Below are positions 1-9,377 of a stretch of DNA of 64,000 nucleotides, piece by piece (positions within the stretch are counted from its first letter, which is position 1; every line of letters begins with the position of its first letter). The notes beneath the pieces are model-generated. The model was not told the origin of the DNA, searched no databases, and saw only the letters and a program-made list of their open reading frames with translations. The DNA is taken from NCBI GenBank assembly GCA_947630175.1, contig CANRGJ010000012.1:1-64000 (forward strand), given 5' to 3'. Source of the stretch: an uncultured Ruminiclostridium sp. (GTDB taxonomy: Bacteria; Bacillota; Clostridia; Oscillospirales; Ruminococcaceae). A program made the translations under genes and the position numbers.

Positions 1-375
1 GAACTGTCCGCGCTGGATAAACGTCTTGCCGAACTTGAAAAACTGATCCAAGCCGCCTATGAGGATAAGGTCATGGGACGTATCCCGGAGAGTGTCTGTA
101 TCCAGCTTCTGAACAAGTACGAAGCCGAGCGGACGGAGAAGCTTGAACACAAAAAGGACATCTCCGCGAAGCTGGCAACCAGTCAGGCAAACGAGCAGTC
201 GGTCAATGATTGGCTGGACATGATACAGGACTACACCCAGCTTGAGGAGCTTGACCGTCCCACCCTTGTCCGGCTCATCCAGAAAATCGAGGTCGGAGAA
301 AAATATCAGGTGAATGACCACATGGAACGGGATATCAACATCTACTACAATTTCGTAGGCTTTGTGGAACTGTAA
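1..375 (+). CDS. Serine site-specific recombinase, C-terminal part (5' end outside window)
   Basis: The open frame enters the window from the left and stops with TAA at 373-375, so only the last 124 residues are visible. They are rich in charged residues and look like the coiled-coil plus DUF4368-type tail of large serine recombinases of the TnpX/TndX kind: a long helix (KLIQAAYEDKVMGRIPE), a zone of Lys and Glu, then the typical ending LVRLIQKIEVGE followed by an INIYYNFVGF strand. The resolvase catalytic domain would lie to the left and cannot be checked. Such recombinases sit at the end of the element they move, so the chromosome junction probably lies shortly downstream, before valS. Family assignment is fairly secure; the element type is not known. 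Confidence 0.8.
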   Translation, partial: ELSALDKRLAELEKLIQAAYEDKVMGRIPESVCIQLLNKYEAERTEKLEHKKDISAKLATSQANEQSVNDWLDMIQDYTQLEELDRPTLVRLIQKIEVGEKYQVNDHMERDINIYYNFVGFVEL

Positions 376-822
376 ACCCGTCATGCTTTATGCAAGGTTG
401 ACTAAAATATAGTTTCTCAAAAAAGCAAGCTCATCAGTATGTGCAGCGATTCGCTTATGCCCGATCATCTGAAAGAAAGATTTGTTGCCCTTATGGAAGA
501 ACGAATGAGCGTGTTTGAGAATTAAAATTCAGTCAGGTATGATTTGTTAAATCGTAAATGGCTAAAATGCGGCAAGCAATTTTGAAATACCGTTTTGAAA
601 ATCTCACATTCAATGAAAGAAAGCCTCCTTTGCACAATCGTTGTGCATAAGGAGGCTTTGTATTATTAAAAACCATCGTCAGAAACTTTTGTGTTCCGAT
701 CGTCACACCTCTATCCCGACTACATAAGCACACTGCACAATATGCCTGTCCTGACTGCGGTCGGCGCGGGTGAAGGTCATATTTGGGCGACATCTTCTTA
801 TACAATATTCCGTACCTTGCCG
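376..822. other. Gene-poor stretch between recombinase and valS, probable element end
   Basis: About 450 bases without a convincing gene. An open frame at 439-525 would encode 28 residues (ending MEERMSVFEN) and may be a gene remnant, but nothing supports expression. A strong hairpin occupies 620-659. The right end of the mobile element to which the recombinase belongs should fall here or close by, but no attachment-site repeat can be named without the other end. Confidence 0.4.
620..659. terminator. Strong hairpin, probable bidirectional terminator
   Basis: A near-perfect inverted repeat: AAAGCCTCCTT followed by TGCACAA, a TCG loop, then TTGTGCA and AAGGAGGCTTT, with one unpaired T. It lies between the convergent recombinase and valS genes. 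It is followed by a short T-rich stretch on the plus strand and by CTTTC on the minus strand, so it could end transcripts from both sides. It could also belong to the end of the mobile element. Confidence 0.6.
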
Positions 823-3444
823 TCAGTTTTCTACCGTTTTCAGCTTTTCCATTTTTTCAAGGGCTTTCGCCAGCTTTGCCTTTTCGTTTTCTATCTGCTG
901 GGCGGGGGCTTTGGCGAGGAAGCCGGGGTTGTTCAGCTTGGCGGTGAGGAAGTCTATGTCCTTTTGCACCGCCTTTTTCTCCTTCTCTATCCTTGCCGTC
1001 TCTTTTTCGAGGTCGATAAGCTCGCCTCTGGGCATAAACACCTTTGCGGCGGCGGTAACAGCGGTCATCTTGCCCTCGGTGTTCACCTTGTCGGTAACCA
1101 GGACGCTTGACGCTCCCGCCAGCTTCTCAAAGAACGGTATGCAGGAGGTAAAAAGCTCTTTTTCGGCGGTCTCAATTTCCATAGCGGCTTTCCTTGAGGG
1201 GGGAACGTTAAGTTCGCTCCTTTGCGTTCTTACCGCCCTGATAGCGTCAACTACCTTGCCGAATGCTTCCTGTTCCTCGGGGAAGTGGAGCTTTTCGTCA
1301 TATCTGCACCAGTCGGCTATCATAATGCTTTCGGGCTGGTCCGCAACGGGCATTGACTGCCATATCTCCTCGGTGATGAACGGCATAAAGGGGTGGAGCA
1401 GCTTCAGCAGTCCCGCCATAACGTAAACGAGAACGTTCTGCGCCGCCTTGGCGGTCTCGCTGCCCTCGGCTATGCGGGGCTTGGTAAGCTCGATGTACCA
1501 GTCGCAGTAGATATCCCAGATGAAGTCGTACACCTTGCCGCAGGCTATGCCGAATTCATAAGCGTCAAGGTTGGCGGTGACGTCCTTTATCAGGTCGTTG
1601 TAAAGGGACAGCACCCACTTGTCCTCTATGGGGAGAGCTTCGGGCAGCTCCGCCTTTTCCATATCCTCGGGCAAATTCATTAGAATATAGCGGGAGGCGT
1701 TCCACAGCTTGTTTGCAAAATTCCTGCTGTTGTTCAGCTTGCCCTCCGACCAGCGCATATCGTTGCCGGGGGCGTTGCCGATAACAAGGGTAAGGCGCAG
1801 AGCGTCGGTGCCGTACTTGTCGATTATCTCCAGCGGGTCAATGCCGTTGCCCAGAGATTTCGACATTTTCCGACCCTGCTCGTCACGGACAAGACCGTGG
1901 ATATAAACGTGTTCAAAAGGCTTTGTCCCCGTGTAGTGCAGGCCGCTGAAGATCATTCTCGCTACCCAGAACGGGATTATGTCATAGCCTGTCACCAGCG
2001 TGCTGGTGGGATAGAAAAATTCGTAATCCTCCGTCTTTTCAGGCCAGCCTAAGGTCGAGAAAGGCCAGAGGGCAGAGCTGAACCAGGTATCGAGGGTGTC
2101 CTCGTCCTGCTTCATCTCGCCGCCGCATTTGGGGCATTTGTGAGGAGCCTCGGCGGAGATCATCTCGTAGCCGCAGTCCTTGTTCTGACAGTAGTAAGCG
2201 GGTATGCGGTGACCCCACCACAGCTGACGGGAAATGCACCAGTCCCTGATATTCTCCATCCAGTGAAGATAGCCGTTTTCAAAGCGCTGAGGAATGAATT
2301 TAAGCTCCCCGCTTTTTACAACGTCGATAGCGGGCTTTGCAAGCTCCTTCATAGCAACGAACCACTGCTTTGAGCAGCGGGGCTCGACCACAGTGTGACA
2401 GCGCTGGCAGGTGCCTACGTTGTGAACGTGTTCCTCCACCTTTACCAGCAGTCCCAGAGCCTCAAGGTCGGCAACTACCGCCTTTCTCGCCTCGTACCTG
2501 TCCATTCCCGCATATTTGCCGCCTTTTTCGTTTATGGTGGCGTCGTCGTTCATTATGTTTATTACTTCAAGGCGGTGTCTTAAACCTACTTCATAGTCGT
2601 TGGGGTCGTGGGCGGGGGTTATCTTTACAACGCCCGTTCCAAACTCCATATCGACGTATTCGTCCGCAATAACGGGTATCTCCTTGTTCACAAGAGGAAG
2701 AATGACGGTGCGGCCGATAAGGTTCTGATACCGTTCGTCCTCGGGATTTACCGCAACGGCGGTATCGCCCAGCATAGTTTCGGGACGGGTGGTCGCTATC
2801 TCAACAAAGCCGCTGCCGTCCGCAAGGGGATAGTTTATGTGCCAGAAGTGGCCTGCCTGCTCCTCGTACTCGCACTCTATGTCGCTGATACTGGTCTTAC
2901 AGCCTGGGCACCAGTTGATTATCCTTTCGCCGTGGTAGATAAGCCCTTCGTTGTACAGGTCAATAAAAGTCTTTTGCACCGCTTTTGAGCAGCCCTCGTC
3001 AAGGGTGAACCTCAGCCTGTCCCAGTCGCAGGAGCAGCCTAACTTTGTGAGCTGTTCGCATATCCTGCCGGAATAGGTGTCCTTCCACTTCCAGGCCCGT
3101 TCAAGGAAGCCGTCTCTGCCTATGTCGTCCTTGGTGACGCCCTCCTCCTTCATAGCGGCAACTATCTTCGCTTCGGTAGCGATAGAGGCGTGATCCGTCC
3201 CGGGCACCCAGAGGGCAGCATAGCCCTGCATTCTTTTGTAGCGTATCATTATGTCCTGGAACGTGTTGTCCATAGCGTGCCCCATATGGAGCTGTGCGGT
3301 GATGTTTGGCGGGGGCATAGAGATGGTAAAGGGCTTTTTGCTCTTGTCTATCTTTGTGTGGAAGTATTTTTTCTCCGTCCACTCCTTGTATATCCTATCC
3401 TCAAAGTCCTTGGGAGAATAGGTTTTGGCGAGTTCTTTTTTCAT
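823..3444 (-). CDS. valS: Valyl-tRNA synthetase
   Basis: Charges tRNA-Val with valine in the cytoplasm. The 873 residues match the usual bacterial length. The class I HIGH-type signature reads [17 protein letters not shown] near residue 45, the KMSKS loop is [11 protein letters not shown] near residue 525, and the editing (CP1) domain lies between, with [18 protein letters not shown] cysteine-rich zinc-knuckle-like segment (CQNKDCGY then CPKCGGEM) interrupts the catalytic half. The C-terminus ends in the Lys/Glu coiled coil that contacts tRNA. The ATG at 3444 is preceded by GGAGG about 10 bases upstream. No T-box is visible in the leader; a consensus promoter lies about 75-100 bases upstream. 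Confidence 0.98.
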   Translation of the reverse strand: MKKELAKTYSPKDFEDRIYKEWTEKKYFHTKIDKSKKPFTISMPPPNITAQLHMGHAMDNTFQDIMIRYKRMQGYAALWVPGTDHASIATEAKIVAAMKEEGVTKDDIGRDGFLERAWKWKDTYSGRICEQLTKLGCSCDWDRLRFTLDEGCSKAVQKTFIDLYNEGLIYHGERIINWCPGCKTSISDIECEYEEQAGHFWHINYPLADGSGFVEIATTRPETMLGDTAVAVNPEDERYQNLIGRTVILPLVNKEIPVIADEYVDMEFGTGVVKITPAHDPNDYEVGLRHRLEVINIMNDDATINEKGGKYAGMDRYEARKAVVADLEALGLLVKVEEHVHNVGTCQRCHTVVEPRCSKQWFVAMKELAKPAIDVVKSGELKFIPQRFENGYLHWMENIRDWCISRQLWWGHRIPAYYCQNKDCGYEMISAEAPHKCPKCGGEMKQDEDTLDTWFSSALWPFSTLGWPEKTEDYEFFYPTSTLVTGYDIIPFWVARMIFSGLHYTGTKPFEHVYIHGLVRDEQGRKMSKSLGNGIDPLEIIDKYGTDALRLTLVIGNAPGNDMRWSEGKLNNSRNFANKLWNASRYILMNLPEDMEKAELPEALPIEDKWVLSLYNDLIKDVTANLDAYEFGIACGKVYDFIWDIYCDWYIELTKPRIAEGSETAKAAQNVLVYVMAGLLKLLHPFMPFITEEIWQSMPVADQPESIMIADWCRYDEKLHFPEEQEAFGKVVDAIRAVRTQRSELNVPPSRKAAMEIETAEKELFTSCIPFFEKLAGASSVLVTDKVNTEGKMTAVTAAAKVFMPRGELIDLEKETARIEKEKKAVQKDIDFLTAKLNNPGFLAKAPAQQIENEKAKLAKALEKMEKLKTVEN

Positions 3445-3518
3445 TTTTATGTGCCTCCAGATAGTTGATAGTTGGTAGTTATTGGTTATTAGTTTTATTG
3501 GTTGAAAGCGTTACCTTA

Positions 3519-3547
3519 ATTTTACTCTTTCAGTGGGAAATTGTCAA
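3519..3547 (-). promoter_or_regulatory. Consensus promoter for valS
   Basis: On the minus strand TTGACA (3547-3542), a 17-base spacer and TAAAAT (3524-3519) form a near-perfect housekeeping-sigma promoter directed at valS. Confidence 0.75.
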
Positions 3548-3627
3548 CTGCTTGCGAGAGGACCGTGCGGGGAGAGGGTGTGGTGCGCGCGGCGATCCAG
3601 ATCCGCCGCCGCAGGGCGGGTCTATGT

Positions 3628-3651
3628 TCCTGCCGATTTTAATACAAACAG
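3628..3651. repeat. Direct repeat, left copy, flanking the nitrilase gene
   Basis: CCGATTTTAATACAAACAG with its flanking bases occurs here and again at 4629-4652, in the same orientation, on either side of the gene at 3694-4536. The two copies differ by about one base over 24. Confidence 0.75.
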
Positions 3652-3693
3652 TAGCTTTTCAATCTTGTTGCGCAAGATTTGTTTCATTTATTA

Positions 3694-4536
3694 TCATTCA
3701 ATATCTGTTGCCAAAGATTTGTATTTATTCGGATGGCGGTACTTGTGTCCCATCACTTCATGTTCACGATAATCCCGCAGCATATCCATATTAATCTCAG
3801 CTAAATAAATTCCTTCTTCTTCCGGCGCTTCAAGAATACACATATCCCGTACTCCCTGTTCAGTCCTTAGCCACGCGACCCCGTCAAACACCGTTGAATG
3901 ACCGTTGCAGTCGGGCTGCCCCTTGGGATAATTACAGGTAGCAATAGCAAGCATATTTTCATAGGCTCTGGTGCGAAGCGCTGACAGCCGATTTATCTCC
4001 ATAGGGCAGGCGTTAGGCGCTAATATGACCTCCGCGCCTTTTAACATCAATATCCGCGCGCTTTCTGGAAATTCTCTGTCAAAGCAGATCATCGCGCCTA
4101 CCTTAATAATATCTCTTCCGATATCAAGCTCGGTCACATAAAATTCATCTCCCGCCGCCAAAACCTTTTCAAGGTCAAAAGCGCAGGTGTGCACCTTAGA
4201 ATAATGCAGTAGCTCTATTCCATTCCTGTCAAAAAGGATAATAGAGTTAAGTGGTTTAGGCTCGTTTCTTTCAAGAAAAGTAATGCCGACAGCCATATTA
4301 AGCTCCGCCGCAAGCTTACCGAATGCGCGGACAAAATCGCTCTTTGCGTCTATCGACAATGCCGCCAATTCCAATTTATCCTGCGGAAGCTTATACCCGT
4401 CGCTCCACATCTCGGGAAACAGGGCAATATCCGCGCCCATATCCTTTGCCTTAACGCAGGCGGCTTTCCCTTTTTCAAGCTGCCTGTCAAGCTCACCCTC
4501 GGGGAGCAATTGCAGCAAAGCTATTTTCAGGATCAT
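3694..4536 (-). CDS. Carbon-nitrogen hydrolase (nitrilase superfamily)
   Basis: A 280-residue cytoplasmic amidohydrolase of the nitrilase fold. The catalytic triad can be placed: Glu42 (ALFPEMWSDG), Lys114 (HYSKVHTCAF) and Cys151 (GAMICFDREFPES). The family hydrolyses small amides or carbamoyl compounds (omega-amidase, N-carbamoylputrescine amidase and relatives); the substrate cannot be told from the sequence. Length is normal. The gene stands alone between valS and an unrecognised gene and is bracketed by two copies of a 24-base direct repeat, which suggests it arrived or moved as a unit. The start at 4536 begins MILKIALLQL, the usual first strand of the family. Confidence 0.9.
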   Translation of the reverse strand: MILKIALLQLLPEGELDRQLEKGKAACVKAKDMGADIALFPEMWSDGYKLPQDKLELAALSIDAKSDFVRAFGKLAAELNMAVGITFLERNEPKPLNSIILFDRNGIELLHYSKVHTCAFDLEKVLAAGDEFYVTELDIGRDIIKVGAMICFDREFPESARILMLKGAEVILAPNACPMEINRLSALRTRAYENMLAIATCNYPKGQPDCNGHSTVFDGVAWLRTEQGVRDMCILEAPEEEGIYLAEINMDMLRDYREHEVMGHKYRHPNKYKSLATDIE

Positions 4537-4628
4537 CTTTTTACCCTTGATCTGCCTTTCTAATGAAAATATTTAATATAATTGACAATTTACATACTGT
4601 ATAATTCAGGAAACGTCTTTCTTTATCT

Positions 4629-4652
4629 TCCCGCCGATTTTAATACAAACAG
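4629..4652. repeat. Direct repeat, right copy, flanking the nitrilase gene
   Basis: Second copy of the repeat at 3628-3651 (CCGATTTTAATACAAACAG core), about 1 kb away in direct orientation. Confidence 0.75.
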
Positions 4653-4670
4653 AAATTCAACGCTTTACCA

Positions 4671-5510
4671 TTATGGATACGAAAGATAATGCAGGATCTT
4701 TTCAATTCGCTCTGTACAATCCTCCTCACGGGTCGCGGCTTTTCGCCAATCGTCAGAAAGCGGGAAATACAGCTTGTCGTTTACAGCCTTTCCCATATCC
4801 CACTTTCCGTTTTTGCCGCGATTATCGTTCATCCAGTCGGCAACAAACTTGAGCTTATAATTTGCCCGCATATATCTGACAAGCAGCTCGACTGCACCTA
4901 AATACCTGCTTGCATTTTTGCTGTGAAACTCTTGCGGCAAAGCTGATATCGTACTGTCGTATACGTAATAGATACCTTTACTGAAATTAAGGATATGCTC
5001 TACGTAAGCAAGCTCTGTTTTTTCGTCAAGACGATCGCATAGAAGAGATAGTGGATAGTAGTTTTCAATTCCGAGGATTTTTCCGCCGTTTGGACGTAAA
5101 ACGCTTTTATATGCCATGATGTATTTATCATAATTATAGCTTCCGTCCTCAAAGGCGGCGGTCACGACCTTGGCCCAATTTTCGGCGACCTTGTTTGCAG
5201 CGTCGTTGTCCTTGGTAAATCTTCCTATACCCGTTGACAGCATCAGCGAGGTGAAAACAGTCCAATCGTGACACTTTTCAGCTCTGTCAGGAATAGCCTT
5301 TTTTCCTGCAAGGCAGTCGCTCATGTACTGAACAGCTTTCTGAATACACTCGTCCTCTATCGTATAGCCGAGCCTTTCAAGTCTGCGCAACGCCTGTTCA
5401 GTAGTAATATGAGAACTGCCTGAAACGGAAAGAGAATGATAATCTTCCCAACTGCCGTCATCATTTTGCCATTCTAAGAGCTGTTTTGCCCATTTCCCGT
5501 TTTTGTGCAT
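4671..5510 (-). CDS. Unrecognised protein with terpene-cyclase-like helical repeats
   Basis: 279 residues. I do not recognise a family with certainty. The start at 5510 (MHKNGKWAKQLLEWQ) is preferred because TTGAGGCAATT precedes it; the longer frame upstream begins with a segment that does not look like protein. The N-terminus has LLEWQNDDGSWED, which resembles the QW motif of prenyltransferase/squalene-cyclase alpha-alpha barrels, and the rest is helical with many aromatic residues. No signal peptide or membrane segment is seen. It could be a cytoplasmic alpha-toroid protein, and no function should be inferred from this. Confidence 0.7.
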   Translation of the reverse strand: MHKNGKWAKQLLEWQNDDGSWEDYHSLSVSGSSHITTEQALRRLERLGYTIEDECIQKAVQYMSDCLAGKKAIPDRAEKCHDWTVFTSLMLSTGIGRFTKDNDAANKVAENWAKVVTAAFEDGSYNYDKYIMAYKSVLRPNGGKILGIENYYPLSLLCDRLDEKTELAYVEHILNFSKGIYYVYDSTISALPQEFHSKNASRYLGAVELLVRYMRANYKLKFVADWMNDNRGKNGKWDMGKAVNDKLYFPLSDDWRKAATREEDCTERIEKILHYLSYP

Positions 5511-5558
5511 AATTGCCTCAACAAAAAATAAAACTGTCGCGCACGGCGCGCAATTTAT

Positions 5559-5600
5559 ACCCAAAGCGGCGGCTTACGCCGCATAGGCGCACTTTTGGGT
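5559..5600. repeat. Palindromic intergenic element
   Basis: ACCCAAA and TTTGGGT enclose a GGCGGC-TTAC-GCCGC hairpin between the unrecognised gene and rqcH. It resembles the other palindromic units between genes in this half of the window. Confidence 0.5.
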
Positions 5601-5659
5601 TTCCTCCGCCTTGTATCAAGCTCTGCAAAATGATATCCACAACCGTACACTCTTAACTG

Positions 5660-7396
5660 TCACGTTCCGTCTACAATAACCGTCTTATTATTCGTAAATA
5701 TCACCATTCCCGGCTTTGCTCCAGACGGTTTTTTAACGTATTTCACCTTTGTATAGTCCACAGGTATCCTCGTTGAGCCTTTCGCCTTGGAGTTCTGTGC
5801 GGCTATCCTTGCCGCCTCGAGAATGGTGCTGTCGGGTATCTCCTTTCCCGCCGCAAACACTATAACGTGCGCTCCGGGAATGTCCTTTGTGTGGAGCCAC
5901 AAGTCCTCTCCTTTGGCGGTCTTCAGAGTCAGCCTGTCGTTTTGCAGGTTGTTCCTCCCCGCCCATATATCAAAGCCGTCTGATGATTTGAATTTCAGCG
6001 GCTGAAGCGGCTTTACGTCCTTGTCGGTGCGCCTGTCGCGCCCCTTTTTCAAGTATCCCGCCTGAGAAAGCTCAAAGCGTATCTCCTGAAGCTCAGCGTC
6101 CGTCTGTGCCCTTGCGGCGGCGTCAAACACGCTGTCAAGGTAGACAAGCTCCTGCTTTTCCTGCTCTATCAGCTTAGTTAGCATTTTTTCGGCGGTGTCC
6201 AGCTTCCTGTACTCTGCGTACAGCTTCTGAGCGTTCTGGGCAGGTGTCAGCCTTACGTCAAGGGGGATCACCTCAGTTTCTCCTGTCAGGTAGTTTTCCG
6301 CCTCCAGCCTGTTCATACCCTTGCTCATTCGGTAAATGTTGGCGGAAACGATATCCCCTCTGACTCGGAATACCTCCCGTTCACCGCAGGCGGCAAGCTC
6401 CGCCTTTTGCAGCTCTATCTTCTTCGCAGTTCGGTTGTATATGGCGAGAATTGATTTCAGCAGGTCGCCTGAGCGCTGTTTCATACGCTCTGCGGCGGCT
6501 CTCCCCGAAAAAAATCCGTCCAGCAGACGGCAGGCGCTGTCAGATTCCCTTTGTACCGCCGAGGGACCGTACTGCTCCGTATTTATAAAAGTAAAATCAA
6601 GGGGCTTTCCGTTTTTGTCCGAAATGGTGAAGAACCGTGCTTCACCCTCGGTCAGCGCCGCTTTCAGCTTTCCCAGAAAAAAGGCGAAACGCTCCCGCTT
6701 TTCTTCCAGCACCGAACAGGGGGCGTCAACGTCCCTTGCGGTGTAGTAAGCCCATTCGCGGCAGATTATTGGGGAAATTCCCTCGAATGTTTTCAGAAGT
6801 TCTTTTTCCAGCTTTTTGTCGGGGCAGGTGAGCAGGCGCTTTGCCGCCTCGTCAGCATTGCAAAGGCGCAGATCCAGCCTGTCCTCCTTTGGCGGCGGCT
6901 CGTAGGTTATCCCCGGCAAAATGCGCCGTACCGCCGAAACGTCGTCGCCGATACGCTTTATGCTGTCAACTACCCGCAGAACGCCGTCCCGTTCGGTGAG
7001 GAGGATAATGTTGCTGCATCGCCCCAAAAGCTCTGCCGAAAGGCGGTTGTGCACGATGTCGCCTATCTCGTTCACGCACTCGAAATCAAAGCTAAGAACT
7101 CGCTCCAGCCCGTCCTGCTCTATGCCAAGCAGCCGTCCGCCGCTTAAATGCTTTCGCAGAAGCATACAGAACATAGGCGGGGACTGGGGGTTATCCGCTG
7201 CGGATTCGGTTATGCAGACCCGCGCCGTTGACGGATTTGCGGACATAGCAATTCTGACGCCGCCCTGACTTCCCCGCAGGGAGATCACAAGCTCGTCTTT
7301 TGCAGGCTGATGAATTTTGTCCACCCGTGAGCCGATAAGCCCTTTGCTCAAAAGCTCTTTGCGGACAAGGCTGAGAAATGCGCCGTCGAGCGACAT
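5660..7396 (-). CDS. rqcH: RqcH/NFACT-family ribosome quality control protein
   Basis: 578 residues, the size of bacterial RqcH (Rqc2 homologue, often annotated as fibronectin-binding protein). It binds stalled 50S subunits and directs C-terminal alanine tailing. The order is NFACT-N (MSLDGAFLSLVRKEL; RLSAELLGRCSNIIL near residue 125), a helical middle with a long coiled coil around residues 370-430, and the NFACT-R domain near residues 470-560 with DLWLHTKDIPGAHVIV. The start has a GGGGG ribosome binding site. It lies alone downstream of a repeat-rich spacer. Confidence in the family is high. Confidence 0.93.
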   Translation of the reverse strand: MSLDGAFLSLVRKELLSKGLIGSRVDKIHQPAKDELVISLRGSQGGVRIAMSANPSTARVCITESAADNPQSPPMFCMLLRKHLSGGRLLGIEQDGLERVLSFDFECVNEIGDIVHNRLSAELLGRCSNIILLTERDGVLRVVDSIKRIGDDVSAVRRILPGITYEPPPKEDRLDLRLCNADEAAKRLLTCPDKKLEKELLKTFEGISPIICREWAYYTARDVDAPCSVLEEKRERFAFFLGKLKAALTEGEARFFTISDKNGKPLDFTFINTEQYGPSAVQRESDSACRLLDGFFSGRAAAERMKQRSGDLLKSILAIYNRTAKKIELQKAELAACGEREVFRVRGDIVSANIYRMSKGMNRLEAENYLTGETEVIPLDVRLTPAQNAQKLYAEYRKLDTAEKMLTKLIEQEKQELVYLDSVFDAAARAQTDAELQEIRFELSQAGYLKKGRDRRTDKDVKPLQPLKFKSSDGFDIWAGRNNLQNDRLTLKTAKGEDLWLHTKDIPGAHVIVFAAGKEIPDSTILEAARIAAQNSKAKGSTRIPVDYTKVKYVKKPSGAKPGMVIFTNNKTVIVDGT

Positions 7397-7573
7397 AAAA
7401 ACCCCCGGTTGATAGTTGATAGTGTACAGTTGACAGTGTACAGTTGTGGTGATTTTTCGGCGGAGCCGAAAAATGGATTTGGAATGACATGTAGTGATTA
7501 TTGGCTTTGTGCTTTACAGAGTGGTTGTAGTGTTGTGCTGAATGGAAGGCGGTGCGAAAAGAGAACGTTGTGC

Positions 7574-7646
7574 GCGGCGAAGCCGCCGACGCCTGAGGAG
7601 CAGGCTTGCCACTTGCCCGCAAAGCGGGCAAGCGCGGCTTCGCCGC
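7574..7646. repeat. GC-rich nested palindrome (small cloverleaf)
   Basis: Outer stem GCGGCGAAGCCGC (7574-7586) pairs with GCGGCTTCGCCGC (7634-7646). Inside are GCCTG-AGGAG-CAGGC (7591-7605) and CTTGCCCGC-AAA-GCGGGCAAG (7612-7632). The outer stem is shared with the element at 22206-22321. Confidence 0.7.
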
Positions 7647-7757
7647 CCCCGACAAGCAGCTGTTCGGTTGACAGTGTACAGTTGACAGTTGACAGTTGTG
7701 GTATCGCCTGCGGCGATGGATTAGGATTGCCGCCTACAAATTTATACCCGTCAATCC

Positions 7758-7870
7758 AAATCCGTCCGCGAAGTGTCCAATATTGCGGTTTTGCGGAGCA
7801 AAATGAATTTCCATTAGGGAAATTCAAGCAATGTTGGATCGTACTTTCGGCTTGCCGAAAGTACTGAACA
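7758..7870 (-). repeat. Structured intergenic element, copy 1
   Basis: Copy 1 of an element that recurs at 19159-19272. On the minus strand it starts right after the nif3-like gene with the hairpin AGTACTTTCGGC-AAGCCGAAAGTAC. It then has an outer stem of the type CCAACATTGC/GCAATATTGG enclosing two short hairpins, here GAATTTCC/GGAAATTC and TTTTGC/GCAAAA. In copy 2 the inner hairpins have different sequence but still pair. Confidence 0.65.
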
Positions 7871-7935
7871 CCACAACTGTACACTGTACACTGTCAACTA
7901 TAAACTGACAACTGACAGCTGTCAGATGTCAGTTG

Positions 7936-8715
7936 TCAGACGTAGTTTACTACGTCTATGCTGCTGTCCAGCACCAGCACTTCTGCACCCAGCGTTTCAA
8001 GCCTTGCGGCAAGCTGAGGGCAGATTATATTTTCCGTGTGGAAATGCCCTGCGTCTATGACGGAAATGCCTCTGTTCGCCGCCTCGATAAAGCCGCTGTG
8101 CTTTACGTCGCCGGTTATCAGCACATCACAGCCCTTTTCTGCGGCGTTGGCGACGTTAAGCTCGCTGCCGCCTGCGCCTGAGCAGACCGCTATGTGGCGC
8201 AGTACCTTTCCGCTGTCGTAGTAGCGAACAGTCTTACAGCCAAAGGCTTTTTTGCACATTTTGGCAAGCGCCTTTGTCTCAAGGGCAAAATCCGCCTCTA
8301 TTATCCTGCCGTAGCCCACGCCGTTTGGGTGTACGGGCTCCAGCACCTTTGCGTCTCCTTTAAAATCCAGCAGCTCCAGCATAATGTCGCTTATCCCGCC
8401 CTTCGCCATATCCACGTTGGTGTGGGCGCAAATTGCGTTTATGCCGTTTTTCGCCAGTATGTAAACAGGGTCGTCGGAAGAAAGCATACTCAGCTTGTGG
8501 AATATCACAGGGTGGTGTGAAACGACGAGCTGCACGCCCTTCGTCGCCGCCTCAGTTGCCGCCTGACAGGTGATGTCAAGGCAGACGCCTATCCTGGATA
8601 CGGGAGAATCCATGCTCCCCACCAATAAGCCCGAATTGTCAAATTTATCCTGTGTGTCAAATGGGGCGAACTTGTCGATAAAACGATATACGTCCCTTAC
8701 CTTCAGCTTTTTCAT
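7936..8715 (-). CDS. Nif3-like dinuclear metal centre protein
   Basis: 259 residues, the short (YqfO/YbgI-type core) form of the Nif3 family. Metal ligands are visible as HHPVIFHKL near residue 66 and DAGHFHTENI near residue 220, the usual two-metal site. The cellular role is poorly defined; it is often described as GTP cyclohydrolase I type 2-like. The start codon overlaps the last four bases of the trmK-like gene, a pairing conserved in Firmicutes, so the two are cotranslated. The transcript runs from the promoter at 9640-9668 through DUF1858, trmK and this gene. Confidence 0.93.
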   Translation of the reverse strand: MKKLKVRDVYRFIDKFAPFDTQDKFDNSGLLVGSMDSPVSRIGVCLDITCQAATEAATKGVQLVVSHHPVIFHKLSMLSSDDPVYILAKNGINAICAHTNVDMAKGGISDIMLELLDFKGDAKVLEPVHPNGVGYGRIIEADFALETKALAKMCKKAFGCKTVRYYDSGKVLRHIAVCSGAGGSELNVANAAEKGCDVLITGDVKHSGFIEAANRGISVIDAGHFHTENIICPQLAARLETLGAEVLVLDSSIDVVNYV

Positions 8716-9377
8716 ATACTATCCTCCCACGCTGTCAAAAGCAGTTTTTCTTCCTCCGTCAGCTCCGACTCCAGCTCCTTTGCAAGCCTTGCAAAGTCGG
8801 CGCTGCTCCTGCCCCTTTTTTTCAGGGCGCAAATTTGTTTTATGCGGTATTCAATGTCGGTGTTCTTGCCTAAAAAACGAAACCGCAGGTCAGTTTTCCG
8901 CCGTTCTCCCGTGTACTCGCACAGCATCACGGTGTAGATTTTTTTTGAAACTACCGCCGTTTTTTCGAAAATTATGCTTATTCCCATATCATACAGCCTT
9001 TCCCGCAGGATATAGTCCCTTGTCATCGGCTGTAAAATAAAACGCAGTCCTAAACGCAGAAAATCACAGCGGGATATTATGTCCGCTGTCATCTCTCCGC
9101 CCATTCCCGCTATTATAACGTCGTCGCGGACGGGAACTCCCTCCAGTCCGTCGCATTTCATCAGCTTGACACATTCCTCGGCGCCGTATAATTTCACCGA
9201 CTGCGCCGCCCTTTCCAGCGGTCCGTCGGCAATATCAGTGGCGATGATGTCCCTTGCTCCCAGCTGAAAAAGGCGGCAGGGAACAAGGGCGTGATCTGTG
9301 CCGATGTCGGCGATCCTGCCCTCTGTTCTCACCATTTCCGCCACTGTTTTCAGTCTTGAGTCAAGACGGACCTTCAC
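8712..9377 (-). CDS. trmK: tRNA (adenine(22)-N1)-methyltransferase
   Basis: 221 residues, the normal size for TrmK, which methylates A22 of bacterial tRNAs using SAM. The Rossmann motif I reads RIADIGTDHALVPCRLF, followed by the acidic ATDIADGPLERA (motif II) and VIIAGMGGEMTADII, which is typical of this family. The C-terminal helical domain is also present. It overlaps the downstream Nif3-like gene by four bases and the upstream 66-residue gene by four bases, giving a tight three-gene operon. Confidence 0.95.
   Translation of the reverse strand: MKVRLDSRLKTVAEMVRTEGRIADIGTDHALVPCRLFQLGARDIIATDIADGPLERAAQSVKLYGAEECVKLMKCDGLEGVPVRDDVIIAGMGGEMTADIISRCDFLRLGLRFILQPMTRDYILRERLYDMGISIIFEKTAVVSKKIYTVMLCEYTGERRKTDLRFRFLGKNTDIEYRIKQICALKKRGRSSADFARLAKELESELTEEEKLLLTAWEDSI

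Larger units (their letters stand above)
7397..7935. repeat. Repeat-filled spacer bounded by inverted heptamer arrays
   Basis: About 540 bases without a gene. The left edge is a run of AGTTGACAGTGTACAGTTGTGG-type heptamer units, the right edge is its inverted copy (CCACAACTGTACACTGT and on), and similar units recur near 7665-7697. Between them lie a GC-rich palindrome (7574-7646), the hairpin ATCGCC-TGC-GGCGAT near 7703 and a structured element (7758-7870). The arrangement is like a stack of miniature non-coding elements with terminal inverted repeats. No reading frame here looks like protein. Confidence 0.6.

Noticed and set aside
533-805. 90-residue frame on the minus strand after valS
   Set aside because: It runs through the terminator hairpin and has no family-like sequence.
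770-1426. Long open frame opposite valS
   Set aside because: Antisense shadow of a well-conserved gene; low-complexity Ser/Phe-rich translation and no ribosome binding site.
3445-3518. T-box leader for valS
   Set aside because: No GGTGG-type T-box word or terminator between promoter and start.
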